From contig NZ_FTNF01000011.1 in assembly GCF_900156065.1 (NCBI RefSeq), forward strand, positions 62,001 through 126,000: 64,000 bases of DNA, read 5' to 3'. Below are positions 49,511 to 58,387 of the stretch, piece by piece; positions within the stretch are counted from its first letter, which is position 1; each line of letters opens with the position of its first letter. The translations under genes and the position numbers were made by a program. Source of the DNA: Micromonospora avicenniae. GTDB taxonomy: Bacteria; Actinomycetota; Actinomycetes; Mycobacteriales; Micromonosporaceae. The notes beneath the pieces were generated by a model. That model was not told where the DNA came from. It saw nothing but the letters and a program-made list of their open reading frames with translations, and made no database searches.

Positions 49511-51121
49511 TCAGTTGGGGTTGTCGCCGTGGGTCAGCGTCTCCCAGGCGACGAAGAGGTTGTTGGTACCGGCGGGACGTTGCTGCAACGTGAGGGTCCG
49601 CGTGTTGGTCATCGCGTTACCCAGGCGGTTGGCCATGGCGTTGTAGCCGACCTCGGTGATCGGACCGAGACCGCGGACCAGGCTTCCGTCGCAGAGCCAG
49701 GACGGCGGCGCTTCGCCGAGCTGGTACCGGGAGTGGAAGCCGAGAGCGTGCCGTAGCCGCTCCCCGACCTGCGGGTAGAGGTCCTGGCCCTGGATCCGCG
49801 AGGTCTCCGCGACGTGTGAGATCGCCGAGATGCCGTACCCGGTGTGGGTGAAGTCGCGGCAGGTCTCCTGGGCGAGCCCGGCCACGAAGGTGGACTGGTC
49901 GTGCCAGTAGCCGATGATCTCGCCGGGGGTGTCCAGGCCGCTGCCGGGGACCGTGTACGGCAGAGGGCCGTCGCTGGGCAGGTAGACGAAGGCGCGGGTG
50001 CGGTTGAGGAACCGGGCCACCGCCGCGTTGTAGGCCGCCCGGTCCTCCATGAAGACGGAGATGCCGACGGCGGCCTCCATCATGGTCAGCTCCCAGTTCC
50101 CGTTGCTGTTGGAGCCGACGCGTACCACCGGCAGGTAGACGTTGCGCAGCATGGTCGAGAACCGGTTGACGTTGGGCCAGCTGCTGTACGTGTACCTGAT
50201 GATCTCCGCGGCGCGGGGCCAGACCGAGCCCGCCCATCCGGTTTGCAGGGGGGCGTTGCTGCCGGTGTGCGAGGTGATCGTCGCCGACCAGGCGTCCATG
50301 ATCTGGATGGCCTTCTGTGCGTACCGGCTGTCGCCGGTGATGTACCACGCGAGCGCGTCGGTGTACGCGGCGATCGCGTCCTCCCGCTCGTCGGTGCAGC
50401 CGTTGTTCGGGTTGGAGTAGGAGCCGCACTCGACCACCGGGCGCGGCAGCGGGTTGCGTGACAGTGAGGCGTACCGGCTGCTCATCATCTGGTCGAACGC
50501 CGACGTCCAGGGCTGCGCGCCGGCCTGCACGCGGCCGCGGATGAAATCGAGTTGCCCGCGGCTGACCAGCACACCGGGGTGGGTGAAATCACCGGACGGC
50601 GGTGGTGTCGTGCCGCCGCCGGGCAGCGTCCAACTCTGGTTCGCGGCACCGGTGCAGGTCCAGATCTGCAACGGTGTGCCGTCGGCGGAACTGGGGCCGG
50701 TCGCATCCAGGCACTTGCCCGAGTTCGGGTTGACCAGCTGCGTACCGTTGGCCGCCCACTGCTGTGCAGCGGTGCCGTTGCAGTCGTAGATCTGCACCTT
50801 GGCACCGTTGGTGTTGCTGGCGCCGGCGACGTCGAGGCACTTGCCGAGCGCTCGGGTGGTGCCGTCGTCCGCGACTGTCCATTGCTGGGCGGCGCTGCCG
50901 TTGCAGGTCCAGAGCTGCACCTGGGTGCCGTTGGCGGAGCTGGCGCCGGACACGTCGACGCACTTGCCGCCGTACCCCGTGATGGGGCCGACGGTGGCCG
51001 CGTACGCGGTGGGGGCGCCGACCATCGCGCTCGCGGGTACGGCGAGGGTGACCGCGGCGAGCGCGGCGGCCAACCGGGTGCGGCGCCGGCGGGGTGGAGG
51101 TTCGGGTGATCGTCGCGCCAT
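49511..51121 (-). CDS. Secreted RICIN-lectin / alginate-lyase-family polysaccharide lyase
   Basis: 536 residues. Signal peptide 1-41 after a basic start (RRRRTRLAAALAAVTLAVPA). Residues 43-165 form a ricin-type beta-trefoil (CBM13) with three Q-x-W repeats: VQLWTCNGSAAQQWTV, VQIYDCNGTAAQQWAA and LQIWTCTGAANQSWTL. Residues about 180-520 are an alginate-lyase (pfam05426) alpha/alpha barrel: HPGVLVSRGQLDFIRGRVQ, GSNAPLQTGWAGSVWPRAAE, NSNGNWELTMMEAAVGISV and a WHDQSTFVAG segment. Degrades a uronate-containing or related polysaccharide. ATG at 51121; a low-GC regulatory region lies upstream. Confidence 0.88.
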   Translation of the reverse strand: MARRSPEPPPRRRRTRLAAALAAVTLAVPASAMVGAPTAYAATVGPITGYGGKCVDVSGASSANGTQVQLWTCNGSAAQQWTVADDGTTRALGKCLDVAGASNTNGAKVQIYDCNGTAAQQWAANGTQLVNPNSGKCLDATGPSSADGTPLQIWTCTGAANQSWTLPGGGTTPPPSGDFTHPGVLVSRGQLDFIRGRVQAGAQPWTSAFDQMMSSRYASLSRNPLPRPVVECGSYSNPNNGCTDEREDAIAAYTDALAWYITGDSRYAQKAIQIMDAWSATITSHTGSNAPLQTGWAGSVWPRAAEIIRYTYSSWPNVNRFSTMLRNVYLPVVRVGSNSNGNWELTMMEAAVGISVFMEDRAAYNAAVARFLNRTRAFVYLPSDGPLPYTVPGSGLDTPGEIIGYWHDQSTFVAGLAQETCRDFTHTGYGISAISHVAETSRIQGQDLYPQVGERLRHALGFHSRYQLGEAPPSWLCDGSLVRGLGPITEVGYNAMANRLGNAMTNTRTLTLQQRPAGTNNLFVAWETLTHGDNPN

Positions 51122-51249
51122 GTCAGGATCCTTCCCACCGCGATGCGGTACATCCGGGACAAATCCGCCGTTGACCGGCGCGCCGGCAATCGGATGGTGG
51201 TGCGGGGCTGTCAGGCCTGGTCGATGGCAGGGGCTCGGTCGGGACGGCG

Positions 51250-51300
51250 GAACAAACTGTTAATTGTCTTAATCATTACATGTAAACTCATCGTTATCAA
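51250..51300. promoter_or_regulatory. AT-rich regulatory island upstream of the lyase gene
   Basis: This 51-bp stretch is roughly 70% A+T in an otherwise GC-rich window. It contains TTACATGTAA (51276-51285), a perfect palindrome, and TTAATTGTCTTAAT nearby. Likely promoter and operator of the lyase gene (minus strand), possibly also of the kinase gene (plus strand). No exact -35/-10 pair could be fixed. Confidence 0.5.
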
Positions 51301-51399
51301 TGTCGGCATGCTGAGTACCAGGCAACGAACGGCATGCGGGTGAGCGGTACGTCCGCGGGCATCCGTCCGCGGACGCGCCGGATCAGGGACGGGAGTGCG

Positions 51400-52371
51400 A
51401 TGGTGACCGAGCCGGGGCGGAGCAGGGGCGCTGTGAACGGAACACCGGCGGAGCAGGGCCTCGACCGCGAGGTGTGCGCGCGGTGGCGACTGACGCCCGG
51501 GCCGGCGCTCGGGCACCGCGGGACGGGGACGTGGGCGGTCACCCGCGGTGGTGAGCCGTTCGTGGTCAAACACCTCCATCCGCAGCGCTTTCCCGACTGG
51601 CGTTACACGCTGCGGGTGGCGGCGGCGTTGCGCGCCCAGGGGTGGCCGACCCCGGAGCTCGCCGAGGAACCGGTGACCGTGGCCGGCGGCGCGTGGGTGC
51701 TCTTCCATCGCCTCCCCGGCCGATCGCCGAACCCGACCGACGCGGGCAGGCCCGCCGAGGAGCGCGCTCGGGGGAGGCTGCTCGCCGAGCTCCACGCGTC
51801 CGCAGCGGCCACCGGCATCGTCGACCAGCGGCGCGGGTTCACCGGCCCGGCGGAGCTGGTGCGCGACCCGGTGCTGGACCACTGGCTGCGCGTGCACGAG
51901 GCTGCCCGCCCGGACGAGGGGCGAGCGCTGCGGGCGTACCGTGACGCGGCGCTGCGATGGTTCACCGACAATCCCGTCGGGAACGCTCCGCGCAGCGTCG
52001 TCCACGGCGACTTCGCTCCCTGGAACCTGCTGTTCGACAACGGCCGGCTGACCGGCGTCGTCGACTTCGAGGGAACCCACCACACGTACCAGGTGGCCGA
52101 CTTCGCGTTGTCCTGGCGTGGCTACCACGACGACGTCCTGCGGGGCTACGACGAGGTGCGCCCTCTGTCGGACGGCGAATGGGCGTTGGTGCGGCCGGCG
52201 TTCTGGGCGTGGCTGTTCATCGGGATGAAGGATCTGCTCGCGTGCCACTACGGCGGAGTCAGGCGGGTCGACTCGCTGCCGACGCTCGAATGGCAGGTCC
52301 GTCACCTCCGGAGGCACTCACCTCTGCTCGCGGCGAAGGCGGGCGCGTCCCCGCTGGCCTTCGAGCGGTGA
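51400..52371 (+). CDS. Aminoglycoside-phosphotransferase-fold (APH) kinase family protein
   Basis: 323 residues from ATG 51400 (GGGAG 4 nt upstream; GTG 51403 next). Kinase-like fold: FVVKHLHPQRF with the ATP-binding Lys, PAELVRDPVLDHWLR helix, catalytic loop VVHGDFAPWNLLF (HxDxxxxN) and metal site GVVDFEGTHH (D-x-E/D). Phosphorylates an unknown small molecule; similarity in fold alone does not make it an antibiotic-resistance gene. It stands between the lyase and a convergent winged-helix regulator. Confidence 0.8.
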   Translation: MVTEPGRSRGAVNGTPAEQGLDREVCARWRLTPGPALGHRGTGTWAVTRGGEPFVVKHLHPQRFPDWRYTLRVAAALRAQGWPTPELAEEPVTVAGGAWVLFHRLPGRSPNPTDAGRPAEERARGRLLAELHASAAATGIVDQRRGFTGPAELVRDPVLDHWLRVHEAARPDEGRALRAYRDAALRWFTDNPVGNAPRSVVHGDFAPWNLLFDNGRLTGVVDFEGTHHTYQVADFALSWRGYHDDVLRGYDEVRPLSDGEWALVRPAFWAWLFIGMKDLLACHYGGVRRVDSLPTLEWQVRHLRRHSPLLAAKAGASPLAFER

Positions 52372-52393
52372 CGCGCGCCGGCTGGGTAACGGC

Positions 52394-52408
52394 TGCCTGA
52401 AAAAGGCA
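52394..52408. terminator. Small hairpin between convergent genes
   Basis: TGCCT-GAAAA-AGGCA forms a 5-bp stem, within an outer GGCTG...CAGCC pair. It lies between the kinase stop and the convergent regulator stop. Weak. Confidence 0.35.
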
Positions 52409-52411
52409 ACG

Positions 52412-52969
52412 TCAGCCGCCGCCGACCCGTGGTTGCCGGTGGTCGGTCAACCGGAGGCCGACGCCGCGTACCGCGTCGATGGTGACGCCGGTGCCGAGCT
52501 CGCCGAGCTTGCGGCGCAGCCGCTTGACCAGTGACTGGATGTCCGCCCGGCGCTCCAGGCCCTCGTCGCGCCAGACCGCCCGGTGCAGCTCGGCGTAGCT
52601 CCACACCCGCACCGGCTCCGCCGTGAGGCAGGTCAGCAGATCGTGTTCAAGCCGGGTGAGCGCGATCTCCTGCTCGCCGTAGCGCACGGTGGACCGGGCT
52701 GAGTCGATCAGCAGTGCGTCGTCGACCGGATCGGGCGGGGTGGGTGGCGCCGGCGCCACGCCAGGCAGCTGGCGCGGGACCGCGATCAACCGACGCAGTT
52801 CGTCGACATCGGCCACCAGCAGCAGTGGTGCGGCGCCGTCGAGGCGCTCCGCGAGCCGCAGTCGCTCGGCAGGCGACGGCGCCACCGCGATGACCAGCGG
52901 ATACAGCTCCTCGGCCGGATCAGGACCGTCCGGCACAGCAATCTCGTCGACCTCGCCCACCGTACCCAT
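52412..52969 (-). CDS. Short winged-helix regulator with receiver-like fragment (paralogue 1)
   Basis: 185 residues from ATG 52969 (a TTG 22 codons upstream is rejected because it lies in a repeat-rich leader). Residues about 20-62 (PLVIAVAPSPAERLRLAERL, APLLLVADVDELRRLIAV) resemble the first half of a response-regulator receiver, but phosphorylation residues are not recognisable. The C-terminal 95 residues are an OmpR/PhoB-type DNA-binding domain: IALTRLEHDLLTCLTAEPVR, VWSYAELHRAVWRD, IQSLVKRLRRKLGELG, VTIDAVRGVGLRL. It is divergent from the 1471-residue protease gene and is a close paralogue of the regulator at 57863. Confidence 0.82.
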   Translation of the reverse strand: MGTVGEVDEIAVPDGPDPAEELYPLVIAVAPSPAERLRLAERLDGAAPLLLVADVDELRRLIAVPRQLPGVAPAPPTPPDPVDDALLIDSARSTVRYGEQEIALTRLEHDLLTCLTAEPVRVWSYAELHRAVWRDEGLERRADIQSLVKRLRRKLGELGTGVTIDAVRGVGLRLTDHRQPRVGGG

Positions 52970-53011
52970 CCCGGGACTGACGGGCAGTGTCTGCCCGCAT
53001 TGATCTTGGTC

Positions 53012-53063
53012 GTGACAATTGTTGGCAGGCGTCAAACCGCCGCCAACAAGCTCTTAGTGACAA
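53012..53063. promoter_or_regulatory. Nested repeats between regulator 1 and the protease gene
   Basis: GTGACAA occurs at 53012-53018 and 53057-53063; inside them TTGTTGGC (53019-53026) and GCCAACAA (53042-53049) form an 8-bp inverted repeat with a 15-base loop. A perfect GGACGATCGTCC palindrome lies further on at 53189-53200. Likely operator sites of the divergent promoters. Confidence 0.5.
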
Positions 53064-53258
53064 CTTGCTCACCGCATGTGCTTGATCGTCCATTCATCTC
53101 GATCATAGTGTCCAACCGGGCAACCGGCGTGACCCGCGCGGTGCATGGGGGGGCTTGGAGGGGATCGTCCGAACCGGTATCCAGACGGGGACGATCGTCC
53201 TGCACCTTCACCATGGCCCATTCAACCCCCTGGGTCGTCCTGAAGGAGGCAACACCGA

Positions 53259-56200
53259 ATGTTCAGACGTCCACATTGGACGCGCGTCGCCAGATCCCTG
53301 GTGAGCGCCGGCGCGGCGACGGTTCTCGTCGCCACCGCGCTCGCCGCCACGGGATCGGGCGCCCAGGCCGCATCAGGCGGCTTCGGCGCAGGCGCGCCCT
53401 CTCCGGCGGACAAGATCCGTCCGGAACTCACGAAGCAGCTCGAGGGCAAGGTCGAGAGCGACTTCTGGATCCGCTTCAAGAACCGGGCGGACCTGAGCCA
53501 GGCCAGCCAGAACAAGGACTGGAACAAGCGGGGCGCCGAAGTGGTCGCCGCCCTCAAGAAGACCGCCGAGGAGAGCCAGGCCAAGGTCAAGGCCGAACTC
53601 AACGGCACGGGCGCGAAGTACCAGTCCTTCTGGGCGACCAACGCGATCCGGGTCAGCGGCGGCTCGTTGGGGCTGGCGCAGAAGATGGCCGCGCACGCCG
53701 AGGTCGAGGCCCTCTACGCCCCGGTCGCCTACCAGATCCCCAAGACCACCAAGGGGGACGCCGAGAAGGCCGTGAACGCCCTCGAGTGGGGCATCGCCAA
53801 CATCAACGCCGACGACGTCTGGTCCCAGTACGGCGTCACCGGTGAGGGCATCACGATCGCCAACATCGACACCGGCGTCCAGTTCGACCACCCGGCGCTG
53901 GTCAACTCCTACCGGGGCAACAACGGCGACGGCACGTTCGACCACAACTACAACTGGTTCAACGCCGCCGGCACCTGCGCGACCGCCCCCTGTGACGGCG
54001 ACGGCCACGGCAGCCACACCATGGGCACGATGGCCGGCTCCGACGGCGGGGCGAACCAGATCGGCGTCGCCCCCGGCGTCAAGTGGATCGCGGCGAACGG
54101 CTGCTGCCCCAGCGACGCCGCGCTGATCAACTCCGGCCAGTGGATGCTCGAGCCGACCGACCTGAACGGTCAGAACGGTGACGTCACCAAGCGGCCGAAC
54201 ATCGTCAACAACTCGTGGGGCACCGTCCTGCCGTCGAACGACCCGTTCATGGAGGACGTGACCCTGGCCTGGACGGCGTCGGGCATCTTCGGCGTCTTCT
54301 CCAACGGCAACAGCGGCCCCGGCTGCCAGACCAGCGGCTCGCCGGGCAGCCTGGAGAGCAACTACTCGGCCGGCGCGTACGACATCAACAACAACATCGC
54401 CGGCTTCTCGTCGCGTGGTGCCGGGCAGAACGGCGGGATCAAGCCGAACATCTCGGCGCCCGGCGTGAACGTCCGGTCCAGCGTGCCCGGCAACGGGTAC
54501 GCGAGCATCAGCGGCACCTCGATGGCGGCTCCGCACCTCGCGGGCGCGATCGCGCTGCTCTGGTCGGCGGCGCCCGGGATGGTCGGCGACATCGACGCGA
54601 CCCGGGACCTGCTCGACAACACCGCCGTCGACACCAACGACGCGCAGTGCGGTGGCACCACCGACGACAACAACGTGTGGGGTGAGGGCCGGCTCGACGC
54701 GCTCGCGCTGCTCAACTCCGCGCCGATCGGCGACACCGGCACCGTGACCGGTACCGTCACCGACGCGGGCACCGGCACTCCGATCCCGGGTGCCTCCGTC
54801 GTCCTGACCGGTCCGGCCGACCGGCAGCTCACCACCGCCGCGGACGGAAAGTTCTCCTCCCTGCTGCCGGTCGGTGACTACCAGGCCGTCGTCTCGGCCT
54901 TCGGCTACGGGCAGAAGACGGTGACCGCGACGATCACGCCGAACGCGACCACGACGCTCAACGTCGCGCTCGACGCCATGCCGAGCGTCAACATCAGCGG
55001 TACCGTCACCGACGGCTCCGGGCACGGTTGGCCGCTCTACGCCAAGGTCACGGTCGTCGGCCCGTCGGGCCTGTCCGACTACACCGCGCCCGCCAACGGC
55101 CGCTACAGCCTGAAGGTTCCGGCCGGGGCGACCTACAGCCTGAAGGTCGAGTCGGTCTACCCGGGCTACGAGACGGTGACGAAGGAGGTCGTCGTCGCCT
55201 CGCGCAACGTCACCGCCAACGTCGCCGTGCCCGCGAAGGCGGACGCGTGCGCGACGGCGCCCGGCTACGAGTACGGCTCCGACGGTGAGTACGAGACCTT
55301 CACCGGCACGGGCACGCCGAGCGGCTGGGAGGTCGTGGACCACCTGGGCAACGGCCAGGTCTGGAAGTTCACCGACGACGGCAACCGGGGCAACCAGACC
55401 GGTGGCAACGGCGGCTTCGCCATCGTCGACAGCGACCGCTACGGCGGCAGCGGGCAGCAGGACACCTCGCTGGTCAGCCCGGTCGTCGACCTGAGTGACG
55501 TCGCGGCGCCGGTCATCCGGTTCAACCAGGACTTCAACTGGCTCGGCCCGGAGAAGGCCGACGTCGACCTCAGCCTCGACGGCGGTCAGACCTGGACGAA
55601 CGTTCTCAAGCAGACGAACGAGGTCGCCGGCCCGCGGGTGACCGAGGTGGCGATCCCGCAGGCCGCGGGTCAGTCGCAGGTCCGCGTGCGGTTCCACTAC
55701 TACGACGCCGCGTACGAGTGGTGGTGGCAGGTCGACAACGTGCTCATCGGCAGCGAGGTCACCTGCGAGCCGACCAACGGCGCTCTGGTCTTCGGCCACG
55801 TCCGTGACAAGAACACCGGCGGGTACGTCAACGGTGCCACGGTCACCAGCGTCGACAAGCCGGCGGAGAAGGCCACCACGATGGCGACTCCGGACGACAC
55901 CGGTCTCGAGGACGGCTTCTACTGGATGTTCTCCTCGCTGACCGGCACGCACAAGTTCACCGCGAAGGCCGGCAACTACGTCAGCCAGAGCAAGAACGTC
56001 GACGTCCAGGCCGACTGGGCGACCGGCACGAACTTCCAGCTCAACGCCGGCCAGCTGTCCGTCACCCCGGGCACGCTGAGCGGCACCGCCAAGATGCCCA
56101 GCGGCAAGGTCAGCAAGACGTTCACCGTGACCAACACCGGCGGCGCGCCGGTCGACGTCGCGTTCGGTGAGCGCGACGCCGGCTTCGAGCTCCAGCGGGC

Positions 56201-57674
56201 CGACGGGTCCCGGGTGAGCCGGCAGCAGATCCTCGGCGCCGAGGGTGCGCCCGAGCAGCGGCTGAAGGTGGCGACCTCGTTCGCCGCCACGGCCTCCGGC
56301 AAGTCGTCGACGGCGGCCACCGCGGCCGGCCCCCAGGCCGACCCGTGGACGAACCTGCCCGCCTACCCGGGAGTCGTCATGGACAACCGGGTGGTGAACC
56401 TCGACGGCAAGGTGTACTCGATCGGTGGTGGTGACGGCTTCGCGTCCAGCACGAAGAACTTCGTGTACGACCCGATCGCCCAGACCTGGTCGCCGATCGC
56501 CGATCTTCCTGAGGCACGCAACGCCCTGACGGTGGGTGTCCTCGACGGGAAGATCATCGCGACCGGTGGCTGGGCGGCTGCCGGCCCGTCCGGTACCACC
56601 TGGGCGTACGACCCGGACGCCAACACCTGGAGCCAGCTCGCCGACAACCCGGCGCCGCGCGCGGCGGCCGGGCAGGCGATCGCCGACGGCAAGCTCTACG
56701 CCATCGGCGGCTGCACGAGCTCGGCCTGCACGCCGATGTCGAGCACGGTGGTCCGGTACGACCCGGCCGGCGACAGCTGGGAGACCCTGCCCGAGTACCC
56801 GAAGTCGGTGGCGTTCGCCTCCTGCGGCGGGATCGACGGCATGATCTACTGCACCGGCGGTAACGACGGTGGCTCCGCGCACAAGGCCAGCTACGTCTTC
56901 GACCCGGGTGCCAACGCCTGGAGCCCGATCGCCGACGCGCCGGTCGACCAGTGGGCCTCGTCGTTCGCTGTCGCCAACGGCAAGCTGCTGGTCGTCGGTG
57001 GTGTGCAGGCTGGTGCGGTCACCAACGCCGGCTTCGCCTTCGACCCGAGCACCGGGTCCTGGGAGAACCTGCCGAACGCCAACGCCCCGCGGTACCGCGG
57101 TGGTGCGGCGTGTGGCTTCTACAAGGTCGGCGGCTCCTCGGGTGGCTTCACCGCTACCCAGGAGAGCGAGGTGCTGCCCGGCTTCGAGGAGTGCGCCGTC
57201 GGCGGCGCCGACGTCAGCTGGCTGACGATCGACAAGTCCGAGGTCACGCTGGCGCCGGGTGAGGCGGTGACGGTCACCGTCGGGATGACGGCGAACGTCG
57301 ACCAGCCGGGCACCTACACCGGTCAGGTCACCATCAAGGAGAACACCCCGTACACGGTGGCTCCGGTGACCGTGGCGATGACCGCGCAGGCTCCGAACAC
57401 CTGGGGCAAGCTGATGGGTACGGTCACCGGGAACAGCTGCAGGGACGGTGCCGTTCCGTTGAACGGCGTGACCGTCCAGATCGACTCGTGGGCGAGCTCG
57501 CTCACCCTCGCCACCAATGCGGAGGGTAAGTACGCCTACTGGCTCGACAAGCGGAACAACCCGCTGACCATGATCGTCGCCAAGGACGGCTGGAAGCCCC
57601 AGACTCGTTCGACGAAGATCAACACCACCACGCCCACGGTGGAGGACTTCGCGTTGTCTCCCACCAAGTGCTGA
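53259..57674 (+). CDS. Large secreted S8 (subtilisin) protease with carboxypeptidase-regulatory and Kelch modules
   Basis: 1471 residues; GAAGGAGG precedes ATG 53259. Signal peptide 1-38; propeptide-like region about 50-165 (AGVEVVAALKK-type helices and a YQSFWATNAIRVSGG strand); catalytic domain about 190-490 with D204 (IANIDTGVQFDHPAL), H250 (GDGHGSHTMG), oxyanion N in VNNSWGT and S421 (SGTSMAAPHLAG). Then carboxypeptidase regulatory-like beta-domains at about 495-570 and 578-655 (GTVTGTVTDAGTGTPIPGA), a jelly-roll segment about 665-830, a third regulatory-like domain, an Ig-like domain, about six Kelch repeats between roughly 1040 and 1310 (DGKVYSIGGGDG, DGKIIATGGWA, DGKLYAIGGCT, NGKLLVVGGVQ), and C-terminal beta domains. 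A secreted endopeptidase that probably binds surfaces or glycans through its propeller. The flanking twin regulators may control it. Confidence 0.92.
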   Translation: MFRRPHWTRVARSLVSAGAATVLVATALAATGSGAQAASGGFGAGAPSPADKIRPELTKQLEGKVESDFWIRFKNRADLSQASQNKDWNKRGAEVVAALKKTAEESQAKVKAELNGTGAKYQSFWATNAIRVSGGSLGLAQKMAAHAEVEALYAPVAYQIPKTTKGDAEKAVNALEWGIANINADDVWSQYGVTGEGITIANIDTGVQFDHPALVNSYRGNNGDGTFDHNYNWFNAAGTCATAPCDGDGHGSHTMGTMAGSDGGANQIGVAPGVKWIAANGCCPSDAALINSGQWMLEPTDLNGQNGDVTKRPNIVNNSWGTVLPSNDPFMEDVTLAWTASGIFGVFSNGNSGPGCQTSGSPGSLESNYSAGAYDINNNIAGFSSRGAGQNGGIKPNISAPGVNVRSSVPGNGYASISGTSMAAPHLAGAIALLWSAAPGMVGDIDATRDLLDNTAVDTNDAQCGGTTDDNNVWGEGRLDALALLNSAPIGDTGTVTGTVTDAGTGTPIPGASVVLTGPADRQLTTAADGKFSSLLPVGDYQAVVSAFGYGQKTVTATITPNATTTLNVALDAMPSVNISGTVTDGSGHGWPLYAKVTVVGPSGLSDYTAPANGRYSLKVPAGATYSLKVESVYPGYETVTKEVVVASRNVTANVAVPAKADACATAPGYEYGSDGEYETFTGTGTPSGWEVVDHLGNGQVWKFTDDGNRGNQTGGNGGFAIVDSDRYGGSGQQDTSLVSPVVDLSDVAAPVIRFNQDFNWLGPEKADVDLSLDGGQTWTNVLKQTNEVAGPRVTEVAIPQAAGQSQVRVRFHYYDAAYEWWWQVDNVLIGSEVTCEPTNGALVFGHVRDKNTGGYVNGATVTSVDKPAEKATTMATPDDTGLEDGFYWMFSSLTGTHKFTAKAGNYVSQSKNVDVQADWATGTNFQLNAGQLSVTPGTLSGTAKMPSGKVSKTFTVTNTGGAPVDVAFGERDAGFELQRADGSRVSRQQILGAEGAPEQRLKVATSFAATASGKSSTAATAAGPQADPWTNLPAYPGVVMDNRVVNLDGKVYSIGGGDGFASSTKNFVYDPIAQTWSPIADLPEARNALTVGVLDGKIIATGGWAAAGPSGTTWAYDPDANTWSQLADNPAPRAAAGQAIADGKLYAIGGCTSSACTPMSSTVVRYDPAGDSWETLPEYPKSVAFASCGGIDGMIYCTGGNDGGSAHKASYVFDPGANAWSPIADAPVDQWASSFAVANGKLLVVGGVQAGAVTNAGFAFDPSTGSWENLPNANAPRYRGGAACGFYKVGGSSGGFTATQESEVLPGFEECAVGGADVSWLTIDKSEVTLAPGEAVTVTVGMTANVDQPGTYTGQVTIKENTPYTVAPVTVAMTAQAPNTWGKLMGTVTGNSCRDGAVPLNGVTVQIDSWASSLTLATNAEGKYAYWLDKRNNPLTMIVAKDGWKPQTRSTKINTTTPTVEDFALSPTKC

Positions 57675-57696
57675 CGCGTCACCGCTGATGCACGAC

Positions 57697-57738
57697 GTCC
57701 GGCCCGCCTGGTCCTCCCAGGCGGGCCGGACCCCTTTT
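57697..57738 (+). terminator. Intrinsic terminator of the protease gene
   Basis: 15-bp arms (GTCCGGCCCGCCTGG and its complement) with a TCCTC loop, followed by CCCTTTT. Located 22 bp after the stop codon; the only hairpin in the window with a proper T-tract. Confidence 0.88.
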
Positions 57739-57862
57739 CTGGACCCGCCGCACGGCGTGCTGTGGATCGCCCTCCGGGCGAGGGCACAACCTGCGGGATG
57801 CTGTGCCTGAGGGCTCAACGTCGGGCTGCGGTGGCTGTCCGGCGGTCGGGACGCCTGTCCGG

Positions 57863-58387
57863 TCAGGCGGAGGCGAGCCGGAAGCCGACTCCGCGGACGG
57901 AGTCGATGGTCGCCGAGGCGTCCAGCGTGGCGAGCTTCCGTCGTATCCGGCGCACCACCGAGTGCATGTCGGAGCCGCGCCCGAGGTGTTTGTTGCCCCA
58001 GACCTTGAGGTGCAGCCGCTCGTAGGTCCAGACCCGGCCGGGCGCGCCCATGAGACAAAGCAGAAGGTCGTGTTCCAGACGCGTCAACTCGATCTCGCGG
58101 TCCAGCCAGCGCGCCACCCGCCGGTCCGAGTCGACCGTCAGTGCCGGTGCCGGTGCCGGTGCCGCCGCGGCGGCACCGGGCGCGCCGTCGACCGGCACGG
58201 CCTCTACCGGGCGGACGTCCGCCTCGGTGGTCGGCGTCTCGGCTCCGCCGAGAAATTCCCTCGCCTGGTCGACGCTCGAGACGATCAGGAACGCCTCCGT
58301 GCCGCCGAGCAGTTGCGCGAGCTGCCGGCGCGCGGCCGGCGCGGAAGCGATACCGATGACCATGGATGCGACCGGGATCCCCCGCAT
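57863..58387 (-). CDS. Short winged-helix regulator with receiver-like fragment (paralogue 2)
   Basis: 174 residues from ATG 58387 (AGAGGTGGGG just upstream). Residues about 7-47 (VASMVIGIASAPAARRQLAQ, EAFLIVSSVDQAREFLGG) correspond to the receiver-like fragment of paralogue 1. An Ala/Pro-rich linker (PGAAAAAPAPAPAL) leads to the OmpR/PhoB-type domain: IELTRLEHDLLLCLMGAPGR, VWTYERLHLKVWG, MHSVVRRIRRKLATLD, ATIDSVRGVGFRLAS. The stop faces the protease gene end. Likely DNA-binding regulator without its own phosphorylation. Confidence 0.82.
   Translation of the reverse strand: MRGIPVASMVIGIASAPAARRQLAQLLGGTEAFLIVSSVDQAREFLGGAETPTTEADVRPVEAVPVDGAPGAAAAAPAPAPALTVDSDRRVARWLDREIELTRLEHDLLLCLMGAPGRVWTYERLHLKVWGNKHLGRGSDMHSVVRRIRRKLATLDASATIDSVRGVGFRLASA

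Noticed and set aside
51400..52371. Antibiotic-resistance gene
   Set aside because: Only the APH fold is seen. The family includes many housekeeping and metabolite kinases, and no resistance context is present.
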